A stretch of 35,404 nucleotides of DNA from assembly GCF_000264055.1 (NCBI RefSeq), contig NZ_AJXL01000036.1, positions 1 through 35,404 on the forward strand, read 5' to 3'. Position numbers and translations under genes: made by a program. Positions 1 through 9,169 of the stretch are shown here, piece by piece. Numbering within the stretch: the stretch's first letter is position 1; the number at the start of each line of letters is the position of its first letter. The notes below the pieces were generated by a model, which saw only the letters and a list, made by a program, of their open reading frames with translations, had not been told where the DNA came from and did not search any database. Origin of the DNA: Flavobacterium sp. ACAM 123. GTDB taxonomy: Bacteria; Bacteroidota; Bacteroidia; Flavobacteriales; Flavobacteriaceae.

Positions 1-16
1 AAAAAAAAATATAAAT

Positions 17-1025
17 TTAGAATCCGTAAACCATTGCTAAAACAAATTGAGATGCAGATTTTGTTGGCTTACCTGTTGATTTTTCGAATATTTCATCTGA
101 GCCATTATCCAATCTAAACTCAGGAATAATAGTCAATCCTCCCGCTTTTACATTAGCTGAAAATGTTAAGGCTGTCACTGAATTATCCCCAGAACCCTCT
201 TTAAATTTAAAATACTCCCCACGCAAACCCAAACTAAATTTATCACTTACATCCACTGCGGGATATAAAGCTAAACCTGTGTAACCTACTTCACCTTCAT
301 TTGAAAAATCAGCAGCGTTTAAACCTAATTTAAATTTTTCAGAAAGCTGGAATGAAGCCGTTAAATCAACTATAGTTCCACTAACAGAACCATCCATAAA
401 ATTAAGATACGCGTTAACACCTTCTGCAGGGGCAAATGATAATTGAGCTCCAAATGCATTTAAACCTTTAACCGGATCTGCTTTATAAGAATTCCAAGAG
501 TCATTGAAAGCACCAACCATAATACCTACTTTATCAGAAATTGTATAATTTGCTTTAACTCCGGCATTTTGAAAAGGTCCGTTAGTAAACAAATAGGACG
601 TCGAATAGTGAAAGTTAGCTAAGGGAGAAATCACTTCGTATCCTATAAACGTACCCATGTAACCCGCTGTGAAACTTAATTTATCCGTAGCAGCATAAGT
701 TGCATACAAGTTTTGAATATGGAAAGAATTTCCATCAGTTCCGTCACCATTGGGGATAGATTGAAACTGACCTCTTGGACCAAAAGCAATCTCACCTACG
801 AAAGAAGCTTTACCGGTCGTCTTTTTAAGAGCAATGTCTAGCATTCCTAAAGAAACTGAATTTTGATCAGTTGCAAAACTAGTCCCTATGTTTTCTTTCT
901 TAGCAAAATCATATTTATAATACACATCTGCAGAACCTGAAATTTCTAATGGAGTATTCTGTGCAAATGTTATGCTCCCGGTCAAAGTTAAAGCTAAAAT
1001 TAAAATTTACTTTTTTCATCATCAT
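17..1025 (-). pseudogene. Outer-membrane porin (OmpL-like beta-barrel), frameshifted in signal peptide
   Basis: The reading frame from about 985 down to the TAA at 17-19 encodes some 320 residues of alternating polar and hydrophobic beta-strands ending in the aromatic VYGF, typical of an outer-membrane barrel. Stretches such as NFHYSTSYLFTNGPFQNAG resemble the beta-barrel porin-2/OmpL-like family, which is thought to allow passive solute uptake. The frame as read lacks an ATG. An ATGATGATGAAAAAAGTA start lies at 1025-1008 in a different frame. Removing one base from the AAATTTT run just after it joins the two into M-M-M-K-K-V-N-L-I-L-A-L-T-L-T-G-S-I-T-F-A-Q, a textbook signal peptide. The interval 17-1025 is 1009 bases, 3n+1, as expected for one extra base. 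The rest of the barrel is uninterrupted, so this is a very recent mutation or a sequencing error. The porin subfamily is inferred; the barrel and frameshift are seen directly. Confidence 0.8.
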
Positions 1026-1985
1026 TTTGTTTTGGTTATTTATTATTTTGGTTGTTTGAAGCTTATTTTATACGTGATTTCAACTTTTTATTAGAACGAA
1101 TTTATCAACTTTTGCTCTACTTAAATCAATAAATAATGACTTTTTAATTTGTTTTGGAAAGAATTATCGATTACAAAAAATCACTTCAAAAAACAAGAAA
1201 TTCCTATTTTTAACAATGTAAAAATATTATATCCATAATTCATTTTTTAAAATAAACCCTATAATTTATAGTATGTACTAACCTTAAATCACTTTTAAAC
1301 ACCAAAAAATACCTTAAAAAATACCAAAAAATAAATTAACCCTAATTAAAATAGGGTTGTTAGTATATATTTAAAAAATATAATTTTGAAATAAGCTTAG
1401 TTTCAGAAAGAAAATAGAGATAAAACACCTTCAAAAATTCAAGCTTCGGCCCGAACTGGAAGGAAAAACGAAGCACAGTGCGGTTCAAAAAATCACTCTG
1501 TATTTTTAAAAAAAAATAAAAAGACGACCGACCTGACCAGCGTAGCAAGCGCTTTTATAATTGTGTACTATGACTTAAGAAAGCTACTTTAAATAGATTC
1601 TTAGGTCTAATTCCCAAACAGATGAAGAATTAATAGTTAACCATAATCGTAGACTGTTTCACACTAAATGGCCTTTTTTAAATTTTAGCATTCTCTGACT
1701 TCTTATACCAAAACGACTTGGACTAAAACAAAAATTCGTTTGGTATTATATGAAAAGGCTGCAATTAAAGCCATGACTAAACCCCGGTACTTTTGACCCC
1801 ATAAACACCAGTAGGATAATTAACCCAATAAAAAAAATAGGATACAAAAAAAGCGACTATGAATAGAATTGACTCTATTCAACGATCGCTTAATCTTATA
1901 CATTTTAATATTGTATCTGTACTTTTTCCAAATCTGTTGAAAATAGTTCGAATCGAACCAAAACTCAATTTTACATTATTTATGT
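1026..1985. other. Gene-free region upstream of porin
   Basis: About 960 bases with no convincing gene. Most of it is very AT-rich. It holds a weak 7-bp hairpin at 1338-1358 (AACCCTA/TAGGGTT), a GC-richer patch at about 1440-1560 with a GCTTCG/CGAAGC inverted repeat (1443-1474), and a terminator-like hairpin near 1851-1891. The 62-codon minus-strand frame across 1360-1548 has an aromatic-rich, low-complexity product and no start context, so I do not call it a gene. Confidence 0.6.
1844..1891 (-). terminator. Terminator of the 4975-1986 gene cluster
   Basis: Read on the minus strand, AAGCGA pairs with TCGCTT (1886-1891 with 1851-1856) and GAATAGA with TCTATTC (1874-1880 with 1861-1867), with a small internal loop between the helices. 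The hairpin is followed by a run of seven T. It lies about 95 bases beyond the stop of the minus-strand gene at 1986, the right place to end that transcript. Confidence 0.6.
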
Positions 1986-2396
1986 TTATAAATTAAAAAT
2001 ATTGTAAACAATAATTCTATTTCCGTAATTAATATACAGTTGCTTTCTGTTATCCTGCTGTTTCCTGGTTATGATGGAAAGAGTACAATCATCGCCATTA
2101 TTATCCTTGCAGGTAAAGGAATAGACAATATCTGTATCATTTTCCTCAGTTGCCTCATACTCTATAATTTCAAACAATTGAATAATTTGGGAATAAATAA
2201 CAACTCTACTTTTATCGGTATCTAACGACACTAACACATTTACTAAATTTAAGTCAGACCATTTTCCCCATTTTCCTCTTTCGTTTTTCTCCAAAACACT
2301 TACCCCTGAAGTTTTGAATTTATAAATCTGACCGTAACCCTGTTGTAAACCAACTCCTAAGAACAGCAACACTACATATAATTTAACTTTTGTCAT
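1986..2396 (-). CDS. Small secreted protein of unknown function
   Basis: 136 residues. The first 22 or so form a signal peptide (hydrophobic VVLLFLGVGL core, then cleavage near GYGQ), so the mature protein of about 113 residues is periplasmic or surface-located. The mature part is beta-rich, with several Asp/Glu/Asn stretches and two cysteines in the CKDNNGDDC segment, which might form a disulfide or a metal site. I do not recognise a family. It starts 11 bases after the nitronate monooxygenase gene ends, so it is probably the last gene of a three-gene transcript with that enzyme and the subtilase, and a terminator follows downstream. The signal peptide is seen directly; function is unknown. 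Confidence 0.7.
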   Translation of the reverse strand: MTKVKLYVVLLFLGVGLQQGYGQIYKFKTSGVSVLEKNERGKWGKWSDLNLVNVLVSLDTDKSRVVIYSQIIQLFEIIEYEATEENDTDIVYSFTCKDNNGDDCTLSIITRKQQDNRKQLYINYGNRIIVYNIFNL

Positions 2397-2407
2397 TAGT
2401 TCAATAA

Positions 2408-3352
2408 TTAAAAATCAAGAGCTACTATTTCTTTTCTTGCCTTATTATATTCTGCCATCATTTCTAAAACAATTCCTTCTGCCGATTTCACTTCATGTAT
2501 CAGTCCGGCAATTTGACCAATCTCCAACTCACCCTCAACTAAATCGCCTTCAAACATCCCTCGTTTTGCCCTTGCCCTACCTAATAACGTCACTAACTCC
2601 TCCTTTGTTGGACATTTTTCATATAAACTTTGAATGTCCTGAAAGAACTTGTTTTTTATTAACCGGACGGGAGCCAACTCTTTTAATGTCAATTGCGTAC
2701 CTCCTTCTTTGGTTTCTAGTATCGTTTTCTTAAAATTATCATGTGCTGATGATTCCATCGATGCCGCAAACCTACTGCCTACCTGAACACCATCTGCTCC
2801 CAATACCATCGCAGAAAGCATACCCCGCCCGTTTGCAATTCCTCCTGCAGCAATAACAGGAATTTTTATTTGTTCGTTTACCATCGGAATTAGCGTAAAA
2901 GTAGTAGTTTCATCTCTTCCGTTATGACCACCAGCTTCAAAACCTTCTGCGACTATAGCGTCAACGCCCGCGCTTTGCGCTTTTAATGCAAATAAAGTAC
3001 TGCTAACTACATGCACTACCGTAATTCCATTTTCTTTTAAATAGGGTGTCCATGTTTTTGGATTGCCTGCCGAGGTAAAAACGATTTTCACTTCTTCTTC
3101 AACAATAATTTTCATGATTTCTTCAATGTTAGGATACAACATAGGAACATTAACTCCAAAAGGTTTAGAAGTTGCTTTTTTACATTTCTGAATATGTTCG
3201 CGCAATACATCCGGATACATAGATCCCGCTCCGATTAATCCTAATCCTCCTGCATTACTAACTGCACTTGCAAGTTTATGTCCACTTACCCAAATCATTC
3301 CTGCCTGGATAATAGGATATTTTATATTAAAAAGTTTTGTAATTTCATTCAT
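2408..3352 (-). CDS. Nitronate monooxygenase / FabK-like FMN enzyme
   Basis: 314 residues, a single-domain FMN-binding TIM barrel of the nitronate monooxygenase (2-nitropropane dioxygenase) family. The start YPIIQAGMIWVSG, the SNAGGLGLIG turn, GVNVP, AEGFEAGGHNG (residues 135-145, with His143 at the catalytic-base position of nitronate monooxygenases) and IPVIAAGGIANG plus GADGVQVGSRF (phosphate-binding loops for FMN) all fit. The family oxidises alkyl nitronates; close relatives are FabK-type enoyl-ACP reductases, and sequence alone does not separate the two safely. The enzyme is cytoplasmic. It lies 15 bases after the subtilase gene and 11 before the small secreted-protein gene, so it is probably co-transcribed, though no functional link between the three is evident. 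Confidence 0.88.
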   Translation of the reverse strand: MNEITKLFNIKYPIIQAGMIWVSGHKLASAVSNAGGLGLIGAGSMYPDVLREHIQKCKKATSKPFGVNVPMLYPNIEEIMKIIVEEEVKIVFTSAGNPKTWTPYLKENGITVVHVVSSTLFALKAQSAGVDAIVAEGFEAGGHNGRDETTTFTLIPMVNEQIKIPVIAAGGIANGRGMLSAMVLGADGVQVGSRFAASMESSAHDNFKKTILETKEGGTQLTLKELAPVRLIKNKFFQDIQSLYEKCPTKEELVTLLGRARAKRGMFEGDLVEGELEIGQIAGLIHEVKSAEGIVLEMMAEYNKARKEIVALDF

Positions 3353-3367
3353 TTAGTAGGTTGAATA

Positions 3368-4975
3368 TTATTGTTTTATAATTTTTCCGGTTTTCGAAAA
3401 AGTATCCGATTCAATTTTATAAATGTAAATTCCATTGTTTAATGATTTTAATGAAAAAGTATCTACTGGACTACTCACTTCTCGTTCTAAAACTTTTTGT
3501 CCTAAAATGGTATAAAAAACAACCGTTCCTTTATTAAAGCTTTCGGGAAACCGAACCGAAATATAATCGGATGTTGGATTAGGATAAATCATAAAATAAT
3601 TCTTAGCAAGATCTTTTACAGAAAGAGTTAAAGCTACGCTAAAATTAGGAATACCATAACCATATTGAGCTGTGGGTGCAGTAAACCTATTCGCAGATTG
3701 AATGATTAATGCTTTAATTTCTTTATTCGTTTTTGTGGGAAATGCTTGCCAAAAAGAAGCAACCATACCAGCCATGACAGGCCCAGAAAAAGACGTTCCA
3801 TTTGCCGTTACGACATCACCAAACTGATTCGATAAAACAGTGGACACACCTTGTGCCATTAAATCCGGTTTTATCCTCTGGTCATAGCTCGGACCAATAG
3901 AACTAAAAGAAGCTCTTGTTTCTCCTGAATTGACAGCTCCAATTGCTAGTATAGACACAGCATCAGCCGGTGCTCCAATATGAGGATTCAAAGTACCTCC
4001 TTCATTACCTGCAGATGCGACAACAATCATTCCTCTGCTAAAAGCAATTTCAGCTCCTCTGGAGATAAAAGCAGTAATTCCATTCATATCATTATAAGTA
4101 TGATTGTAAGCAGCATTGTCGAATTCGAAGTATCCCAAAGATGTATTAATGATATCTACACCTAAACTATCCGCTTTTTCAGCCGCCTCAACCCACAGTG
4201 ATTCCTCTACTGGATTCTCACTTCTGACATCCTCGGTGATAAACAAGTAATAGGATGCGTCTGGAGCAGTTCCCACCAATTTTCCTACCGTGTAACCTCC
4301 CATAGTGGACAGGACGCTCGTTCCGTGAGAATCAGAAGTATATATATCTGATTTTCGCAACACAAAATCATAACCTCCTAGAATTCGATCATTCTCTCTC
4401 AGTCTTTGAAAAGGCTGTGTTGTATTTACTCCTAAAAACCCTGCATCCATTACAGCTATTACCTTGTCAACTCCAGTGTAATTCTGCTGGTGCAATACAT
4501 CACCATGAAGCATCTTAATTTGATTTTCAGAGTTGCCGTAAGAATAATTTATTTTTGTCTTTCTAGTCTTCCCTTGTTCTTTTTGCTTAAATACCTTCGC
4601 GGTTTTACCCGCTTGATTCAATGTTTTGTTAGCAAAATCCACTTTATCCACAAAAGTGAATCCTTTTAACGAATTTATCACTGCTTGAGTCCCTCGAATA
4701 TGGATTGCATTCATCCATTTTGATTTTGCCATAACAGTAATCCCCATAATGGATTTTACTTCACTTATATAAGAAGGAGTAATGGGAACGTCTTTAAAAT
4801 CAATTGCAATATTTTGATTTATTCTTCTTTCTAAAGCTCTTTGAGAAAGCATCAGTAAAGGTGATTCATAATACGACTGCTGATTCGATTTAGCATTGAA
4901 ATAAACCCAAGCATCTTCCTGAGAAAAAGCTACTGCACTAAGAGATAACAATAAGAACAAAAAGATATTTTTCAT
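3368..4975 (-). CDS. Secreted S8 (subtilisin-like) peptidase with T9SS sorting domain
   Basis: 535 residues. A signal peptide (residues 1-18, ending FSQ) is followed by a propeptide-like segment to about 150. The subtilase domain carries the full catalytic set: Asp177 in VIAVMDAGF, His217 in DSHGTSV, oxyanion Asn324 in ASAGNEGG and Ser395 in NGTSFSGPVMAG. The last 80 or so residues (from NYFMIYPNPTSDYISV to GKIIKQ) are a type A C-terminal sorting domain, the tag that sends proteins through the type IX secretion system to the surface or medium. It is therefore predicted to be an active exported endopeptidase. It sits 113 bases downstream of mnmA and probably heads the cluster with the nitronate monooxygenase and small secreted-protein genes. 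The N-terminal 19-130 region resembles that of other Bacteroidetes S8 peptidases. Confidence 0.93.
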   Translation of the reverse strand: MKNIFLFLLLSLSAVAFSQEDAWVYFNAKSNQQSYYESPLLMLSQRALERRINQNIAIDFKDVPITPSYISEVKSIMGITVMAKSKWMNAIHIRGTQAVINSLKGFTFVDKVDFANKTLNQAGKTAKVFKQKEQGKTRKTKINYSYGNSENQIKMLHGDVLHQQNYTGVDKVIAVMDAGFLGVNTTQPFQRLRENDRILGGYDFVLRKSDIYTSDSHGTSVLSTMGGYTVGKLVGTAPDASYYLFITEDVRSENPVEESLWVEAAEKADSLGVDIINTSLGYFEFDNAAYNHTYNDMNGITAFISRGAEIAFSRGMIVVASAGNEGGTLNPHIGAPADAVSILAIGAVNSGETRASFSSIGPSYDQRIKPDLMAQGVSTVLSNQFGDVVTANGTSFSGPVMAGMVASFWQAFPTKTNKEIKALIIQSANRFTAPTAQYGYGIPNFSVALTLSVKDLAKNYFMIYPNPTSDYISVRFPESFNKGTVVFYTILGQKVLEREVSSPVDTFSLKSLNNGIYIYKIESDTFSKTGKIIKQ

Positions 4976-5088
4976 AATCGACTTTTACATAAGACAAAAC
5001 AATACATTCAACTATTTACTCATATAACAAAATACATGAATTAGGTGAAAATTTGTTTTATCATTTATTTTACAAATGAAGTACTAAT

Positions 5089-6276
5089 CTAAGAAATAAC
5101 TCCCGAACCAACTAATTCATCTTTTATATACCAGGCAACAAACTGCCCTTCCGTGATAGCTGATTGCGATTCCTGGAAAGACACATACATTCCGTTTTCA
5201 ACTTGATGTAAAGTGGCTGCTTGCAACGGTTGTCTGTAGCGTATTCTTGCCATAACTTCCATTTGTTCGCCGTTAGCCAAAGTCATATCCGCACGAACCC
5301 AGTGTACTTCAGATTTTTCTATAAATAGGCCCTTTCTCAACAAACCCGGATGTTGACTGCTTAAACCGGTATAAATTGTATTAGTAGCTACATTAGTAGC
5401 AATAATAAACAACGGATCTTTATTTCCTCCCACGTTCAGTCCTTTACGTTGACCAATCGTGAAATAATGGGCGCCTTGATGCTTCCCTACCACTTTTCCC
5501 ATATCTGGTGTATAGGCAACTTTTTTCGACGCTACTGATAATAATTCTTCGGTAGACAATCCCTCTCGCTCTTCTACGGTGTATATAGAATCGTTTTTAT
5601 CAATTTGGATAATCTCCCCTCCTTTTGGCTGTAATTTCTGTTGCAAAAATTCAGGTAAACGAACTTTCCCTATAAAACATAAACCCTGAGAATCTTTCTT
5701 TTCGGCAGTTACTAATTCCATTTGTGCTGCAATTTCACGTACTTCAGGCTTAGTTAATTCACCTATAGGAAATAAAGATTTAGATAATTGCTCTTGTGAC
5801 AATTGACAAAGAAAATACGATTGATCTTTGTTATTGTCTGCACCGGCAAGTAATTGATACACCGTTTCGCCGTTGACTTCGATTTCACTTTTTTTACAAT
5901 AGTGACCTGTAGCTACATAATCCGCTCCCAAGCTTAAAGCAATTTTCATGAAAACGTCAAATTTTATTTCACGATTACAAAGGACATCTGGATTGGGAGT
6001 ACGTCCTTTTTCATATTCATTGAACATGTAATCAACTATTTTCTCCTTATACTCTTCGCTTAAATCAACCGTTTGAAACGGGATTCCTAATTTCTCAGCA
6101 ACTAGCAATGCATCATTGCTGTCTTCCAGCCATGGGCAATCATTTGATATGGTAACAGAATCATCATGCCAATTTTTCATAAAAAGACCTATCACCTCAT
6201 ATCCCTGTTGTTGCAACAAATATGCGGCAACACTTGAATCCACCCCACCAGAAAGTCCTACTACAACTCGCTTCAT
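5089..6276 (-). CDS. mnmA: tRNA-specific 2-thiouridylase MnmA
   Basis: 395 residues, somewhat longer than the roughly 360-370 of many MnmA proteins. MnmA thiolates uridine 34 of the Lys, Glu and Gln tRNAs, using ATP to adenylate the uridine and a persulfide as sulfur donor. The PP-loop SGGVDSS is at residues 9-15. The two catalytic cysteines are Cys100 in [12 protein letters not shown] and Cys200 in [16 protein letters not shown] and DQSYFLC mark the tRNA-binding and ATPase core, and a C-terminal beta-barrel follows ([14 protein letters not shown]). A central segment around residues 215-250 ([20 protein letters not shown]) looks like an insertion in the linker and may explain the extra length. 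The start ATG has a TAACTTTG -7 box 32 bases upstream. Confidence 0.96.
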   Translation of the reverse strand: MKRVVVGLSGGVDSSVAAYLLQQQGYEVIGLFMKNWHDDSVTISNDCPWLEDSNDALLVAEKLGIPFQTVDLSEEYKEKIVDYMFNEYEKGRTPNPDVLCNREIKFDVFMKIALSLGADYVATGHYCKKSEIEVNGETVYQLLAGADNNKDQSYFLCQLSQEQLSKSLFPIGELTKPEVREIAAQMELVTAEKKDSQGLCFIGKVRLPEFLQQKLQPKGGEIIQIDKNDSIYTVEEREGLSTEELLSVASKKVAYTPDMGKVVGKHQGAHYFTIGQRKGLNVGGNKDPLFIIATNVATNTIYTGLSSQHPGLLRKGLFIEKSEVHWVRADMTLANGEQMEVMARIRYRQPLQAATLHQVENGMYVSFQESQSAITEGQFVAWYIKDELVGSGVIS

Positions 6277-6307
6277 TTTATTCTCTTTATTAATTTTTAC
6301 AAGACTG

Positions 6308-6315
6308 CAAAGTTA
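6308..6315 (-). promoter_or_regulatory. -7 box upstream of mnmA
   Basis: On the minus strand this reads TAACTTTG, a match to the Bacteroidetes -7 consensus TAnnTTTG, giving a leader of about 27 nt to the mnmA ATG. No TTG lies at the ideal 17-23 nt spacing upstream; the nearest is 14 nt away. Assigned by pattern only. Confidence 0.45.
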
Positions 6316-6351
6316 CAATGTTTTTATCACAAGAACTGTTCATAGATACAC

Positions 6352-7062
6352 TTAATTACCCTTTGAGTTTGCTGCATTTCCAGCAGTACTCATGTTAATT
6401 TCATTGACTGGTTTGCCACTTGTAAAAAACTGCCAAATCCCCGATTTCTTTCCGTTTAAAAAATCCCCTTTTGAAACGACGTTACCTTTAGGATCTTTAA
6501 AAGTAACTAGTCCGTTATATTCATTATTCTGATAATTCGATTCTTCCAATACAGTTCCGTTCTCAGAAAAACTTTTATAAACACCGTCTTTTACATTGTC
6601 CCTATAAGTGGTTTCTTCAGCAATTTTACCGCTGGGGTAATAAACAGACCGCATGCCTTCTAACTTCCCATTCTTGTAATTTTCGACAGTCATAACGGTT
6701 TTCGAAGCCTGATGATAATACTTCCATTGCCCGTCAAACAACTTATTGACTACCTTCCCCTCACTCACCTTATTTTTGGCTTGATCATAAAAAATAGTAT
6801 AGGCTGAATTGTCTGTGGAATTAAACTCTCTGGTGGCTATTATCGATTTTGCTTTCGTATCATCATAAAAATTGAAAACTCCAACTTCTTTTCCATGTTC
6901 GAAAGTTCCCTCATATCTGGTTCTTTTGGAATCTTGGTAAAACCCTTTCCAAACTCCATTTTTTTTCCCTTTTTCATCAATCTTATTATAATCTGTCTGA
7001 GCGATTATGATATGACACGAGAACATTAAAAATAGAAGGGAACAAAATTTATAATCTTTCAT
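6352..7062 (-). CDS. Secreted MORN-repeat protein (YwqK family)
   Basis: 236 residues from the ATG at 7062. I chose that start because it gives a clean signal peptide (MKDYKFCSLLFLMFS... ending IIAQ). A longer frame from 7098 would bury it. The mature part is a chain of MORN-like repeats of the form G-x-W-K-x-Y/F-x-x-x-x-x-x-x-x-x-x-x-Y (for example NGVWKGFYQD, FDGQWKYY, KDGVYKSF, YNGLVTF, KSGIWQFF). Databases often label this family 'YwqK family antitoxin', but nothing here suggests a toxin partner. In other proteins MORN repeats bind membranes or act as scaffolds; here the role is unknown. It lies 75 bases upstream of mnmA and has its own TAATTTTG box 34 bases before the ATG. Confidence 0.82.
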   Translation of the reverse strand: MKDYKFCSLLFLMFSCHIIIAQTDYNKIDEKGKKNGVWKGFYQDSKRTRYEGTFEHGKEVGVFNFYDDTKAKSIIATREFNSTDNSAYTIFYDQAKNKVSEGKVVNKLFDGQWKYYHQASKTVMTVENYKNGKLEGMRSVYYPSGKIAEETTYRDNVKDGVYKSFSENGTVLEESNYQNNEYNGLVTFKDPKGNVVSKGDFLNGKKSGIWQFFTSGKPVNEINMSTAGNAANSKGN

Positions 7063-7522
7063 TGTATTGTATAATTTAAGCCTATTATTATGAAGCAAAA
7101 TTACCGCTTTTATCTGTAAACGATTTTACTATTTATTTTATTATTTCTCAATCCTTATTAAAGCCCCTAAATAACATTTGAATAAATCCAACTCTTCATC
7201 AAGCTGTTTTCATCCCACTACTTTTCATTTTTATAATCAAATGACATACGCACTAAAAAAGAAAACTTTGATGACGCTAGAAGAACTCCTACTAAAACAG
7301 CTTTAACATTTGTTTCATATTTGATAAATAAAAAAATTAACAACAAAACATATATAATTGATTTTAAGAGTACTAATAAGTCAATTACCCTAATCTATGA
7401 AAGATAAACATTTTAAAAAAAAATCATAAATTTATGTTTTGTTTATCATTTATAAATAAAAATTTAACAAAAATTTTAAAAATAATGCCTAATTTAGAAA
7501 AAACAAATTAAACATAAAAATC
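7063..7522. other. Divergent intergenic region
   Basis: About 460 AT-rich bases between the divergent MORN-protein and fasciclin genes. Apart from the minus-strand -7 box at 7096-7103 I see no gene, hairpin or repeat. No good TAnnTTTG box was found for the plus-strand fasciclin gene. Confidence 0.5.
7096..7103 (-). promoter_or_regulatory. -7 box upstream of MORN-repeat gene
   Basis: Minus strand TAATTTTG, matching TAnnTTTG, 34 bases before the chosen ATG at 7062. This position supports the shorter start, because a start at 7098 would lie inside the box. No clear -33 TTG. Confidence 0.42.
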
Positions 7523-8491
7523 ATGAAAACATTATTGAAAACGAAAATTTTTACTTTGCTTGTCATTTTATTTATCTTTGCAACCTCCTGTAGTGATGAT
7601 GACAATAACACTACTGCTCCTCCTGTAGACAATACAATCACAGGAATCGCATTAAAAACAGCTGACTTGAGTATTTTGGTTCAAGCATTGACAAAAGCCG
7701 AGCTGGCAGTTACTTTACAAGGAAGCGGACCGTTTACTGTATTCGCACCGACCAATGCAGCATTTACAGCTTTCCTTTCATCAGCCGGATACGCCTCCGT
7801 AAATGATGTTCCAAAAGCTGCTTTAACGCAAATTTTACTGAACCACGTTGTTAGCGGTTCTGTAAAATCCACAGATTTAACAACTACTTATATCAAAACT
7901 TTGGCCAAAGGAAGCGCTTCGACCGCAAACCCCTTAAGTATGTTTGTAAACACAGCTGGGGGTAAGGTAATGCTTAATGGTGTTGCAACAGTTACAAATG
8001 CTGACATCATGGCTTCTAATGGTGTTATACATCTTGTCGATAACGTTATAGGTTTGCCAACTATTGTAACTCATGCTACTGCCAATCCTAATTTTACTTC
8101 CTTAGTTGGGGCTTTAACGGGAGCAGGTCAACCTGATTTCGTAACCATTTTATCAGGAACAGGGCCGTTTACAGTATTTGCTCCTACTAACGCTGCTTTT
8201 ACAGCTTTAAATACGGAGTTAGCCCCTGGAGGAATAGCAAGCGTTTCTGCTGCAAATTTGACAAAAGTGCTACAGTACCATGTGGTATCAGGAAATATCC
8301 TAGCTGCAAGTTTAACAGAAGGGCAAGTTGTTGCTACGCTACAAACTCCTCAAACCTTTAAAGTCCTATTGGCAGGGGGAGCCAAAATTGAAGATGCAAG
8401 AGCCAGAAAAGCCACTATCATTGCAACTGACGTACAATGTTCTAATGGAGTCATTCATGTTCTAGACAAAGTGCTACTACCTACTTTTTAA
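7523..8491 (+). CDS. Surface lipoprotein with two fasciclin (FAS1) domains
   Basis: 322 residues. A lipoprotein signal peptide ends in the lipobox ATSC, with lipidated Cys23 followed by S-D-D-D. In Flavobacterium a Ser plus acidic run after the Cys is the reported lipoprotein export signal, so surface display is likely. Two FAS1 domains follow (about residues 38-177 and 180-320). Each carries the H1 motif GPFTVFAPTNAAF and an H2-like end (ASNGVIHLVDNVIGLP; CSNGVIHVLDKVLLP). FAS1 domains mediate adhesion to matrix or cell-surface partners. The gene stands alone on the plus strand between convergent and divergent neighbours and ends at a strong terminator. The specific ligand cannot be read from the sequence. 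Confidence 0.93.
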   Translation: MKTLLKTKIFTLLVILFIFATSCSDDDNNTTAPPVDNTITGIALKTADLSILVQALTKAELAVTLQGSGPFTVFAPTNAAFTAFLSSAGYASVNDVPKAALTQILLNHVVSGSVKSTDLTTTYIKTLAKGSASTANPLSMFVNTAGGKVMLNGVATVTNADIMASNGVIHLVDNVIGLPTIVTHATANPNFTSLVGALTGAGQPDFVTILSGTGPFTVFAPTNAAFTALNTELAPGGIASVSAANLTKVLQYHVVSGNILAASLTEGQVVATLQTPQTFKVLLAGGAKIEDARARKATIIATDVQCSNGVIHVLDKVLLPTF

Positions 8492-8513
8492 AAAACGAAT
8501 CTATTTAAAACAG

Positions 8514-8543
8514 AAAAGCTCCCAAATTGGGAGCTTTTTTTTT
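8514..8543 (+). terminator. Terminator of the fasciclin gene
   Basis: Perfect hairpin AAAAGCTCCC / GGGAGCTTTT (8514-8523 with 8529-8538) with a 5-nt AAATT loop, continuing into a run of nine T. It lies 23 bases beyond the fasciclin stop codon, a classic Rho-independent terminator. Confidence 0.9.
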
Positions 8544-9125
8544 ATGAAGCAGTACTACTATTTTGCTTTGATATTTTGCTTTTTTAAACTTAGGACCACT
8601 CCGTAACTTCTTAGATTTAAACTGCTGTACACCTGAATTATTAGGTTCTTTTAATATCCACTTGAATTTAAATATGCATCGTATCACTACAAATACTATA
8701 ATTTTCACACAGAATTAAACGCTAAGATATAGCAAAGCAAATCGAATCCTACTAACGACACTACTATAAAACCAAAGGGAGTCAAGAAGCGATCTCTCAG
8801 ATAATTCAACAAAAAAAGAAATATTTACTATGCTAAAATTACTCATCGATTAATAAAGTCTTAAAAATTAAAAACGCTACTAACAGATTTTTATATATTA
8901 TTGCAATTGCTGCACCATGTTGTCCCTATGAAGCAATTCCTGTTCTTAAAAAATTACTATAGCTACTTTTTATATCAAATAAATTTATGTTTTAGTCTGA
9001 ATCATTCAAGTCTAATACTGATAGACTACTTAGATTCTTGGAGATGACGTGATAATAAGTATTATGCAATTGAACTGTGCTGAATATACCATCGATATCA
9101 AAAAAAATCATAATTTACTAAAAAT
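8544..9125. other. Gene-free spacer between two terminators
   Basis: About 580 bases between the fasciclin and yidC terminators. A 67-codon minus-strand frame at 8505-8708 overlaps the first terminator and has no start context or recognisable product, so it was not called. No repeats, tRNA or hairpins were noticed inside. Confidence 0.5.
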
Positions 9126-9152
9126 AAAAAACTCCCGAATTGGGAGTTTTTT
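9126..9152 (-). terminator. Terminator of pyrG-yidC transcript
   Basis: Inverted repeat AAAAACTCCC / GGGAGTTTTT around a short loop, with T-rich flanks on both strands. It lies about 18 bases beyond the yidC stop on the minus strand. It can work in both directions and is similar in its CTCCC..GGGAG core to the terminator at 8514-8543. Confidence 0.85.
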
Positions 9153-9169
9153 GTATGAACTAGAATTTA

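Noticed and set aside
1338..1358. AACCCTA/TAGGGTT hairpin
   Set aside because: Seven base pairs, no T run and no gene ending nearby.
1360..1548. 62-codon minus-strand ORF in the first gene-free region
   Set aside because: Aromatic-rich, low-complexity product, no start context, no recognisable domain; overlaps the GC-richer patch, so probably chance.
6352..7062. Reading the MORN protein as a YwqK antitoxin of a toxin-antitoxin pair
   Set aside because: It is secreted, and no toxin-like partner gene lies beside it; the label is a database family name.
8505..8708. 67-codon minus-strand ORF after the fasciclin gene
   Set aside because: Its 3' end is made of the fasciclin terminator hairpin and it has no family resemblance.
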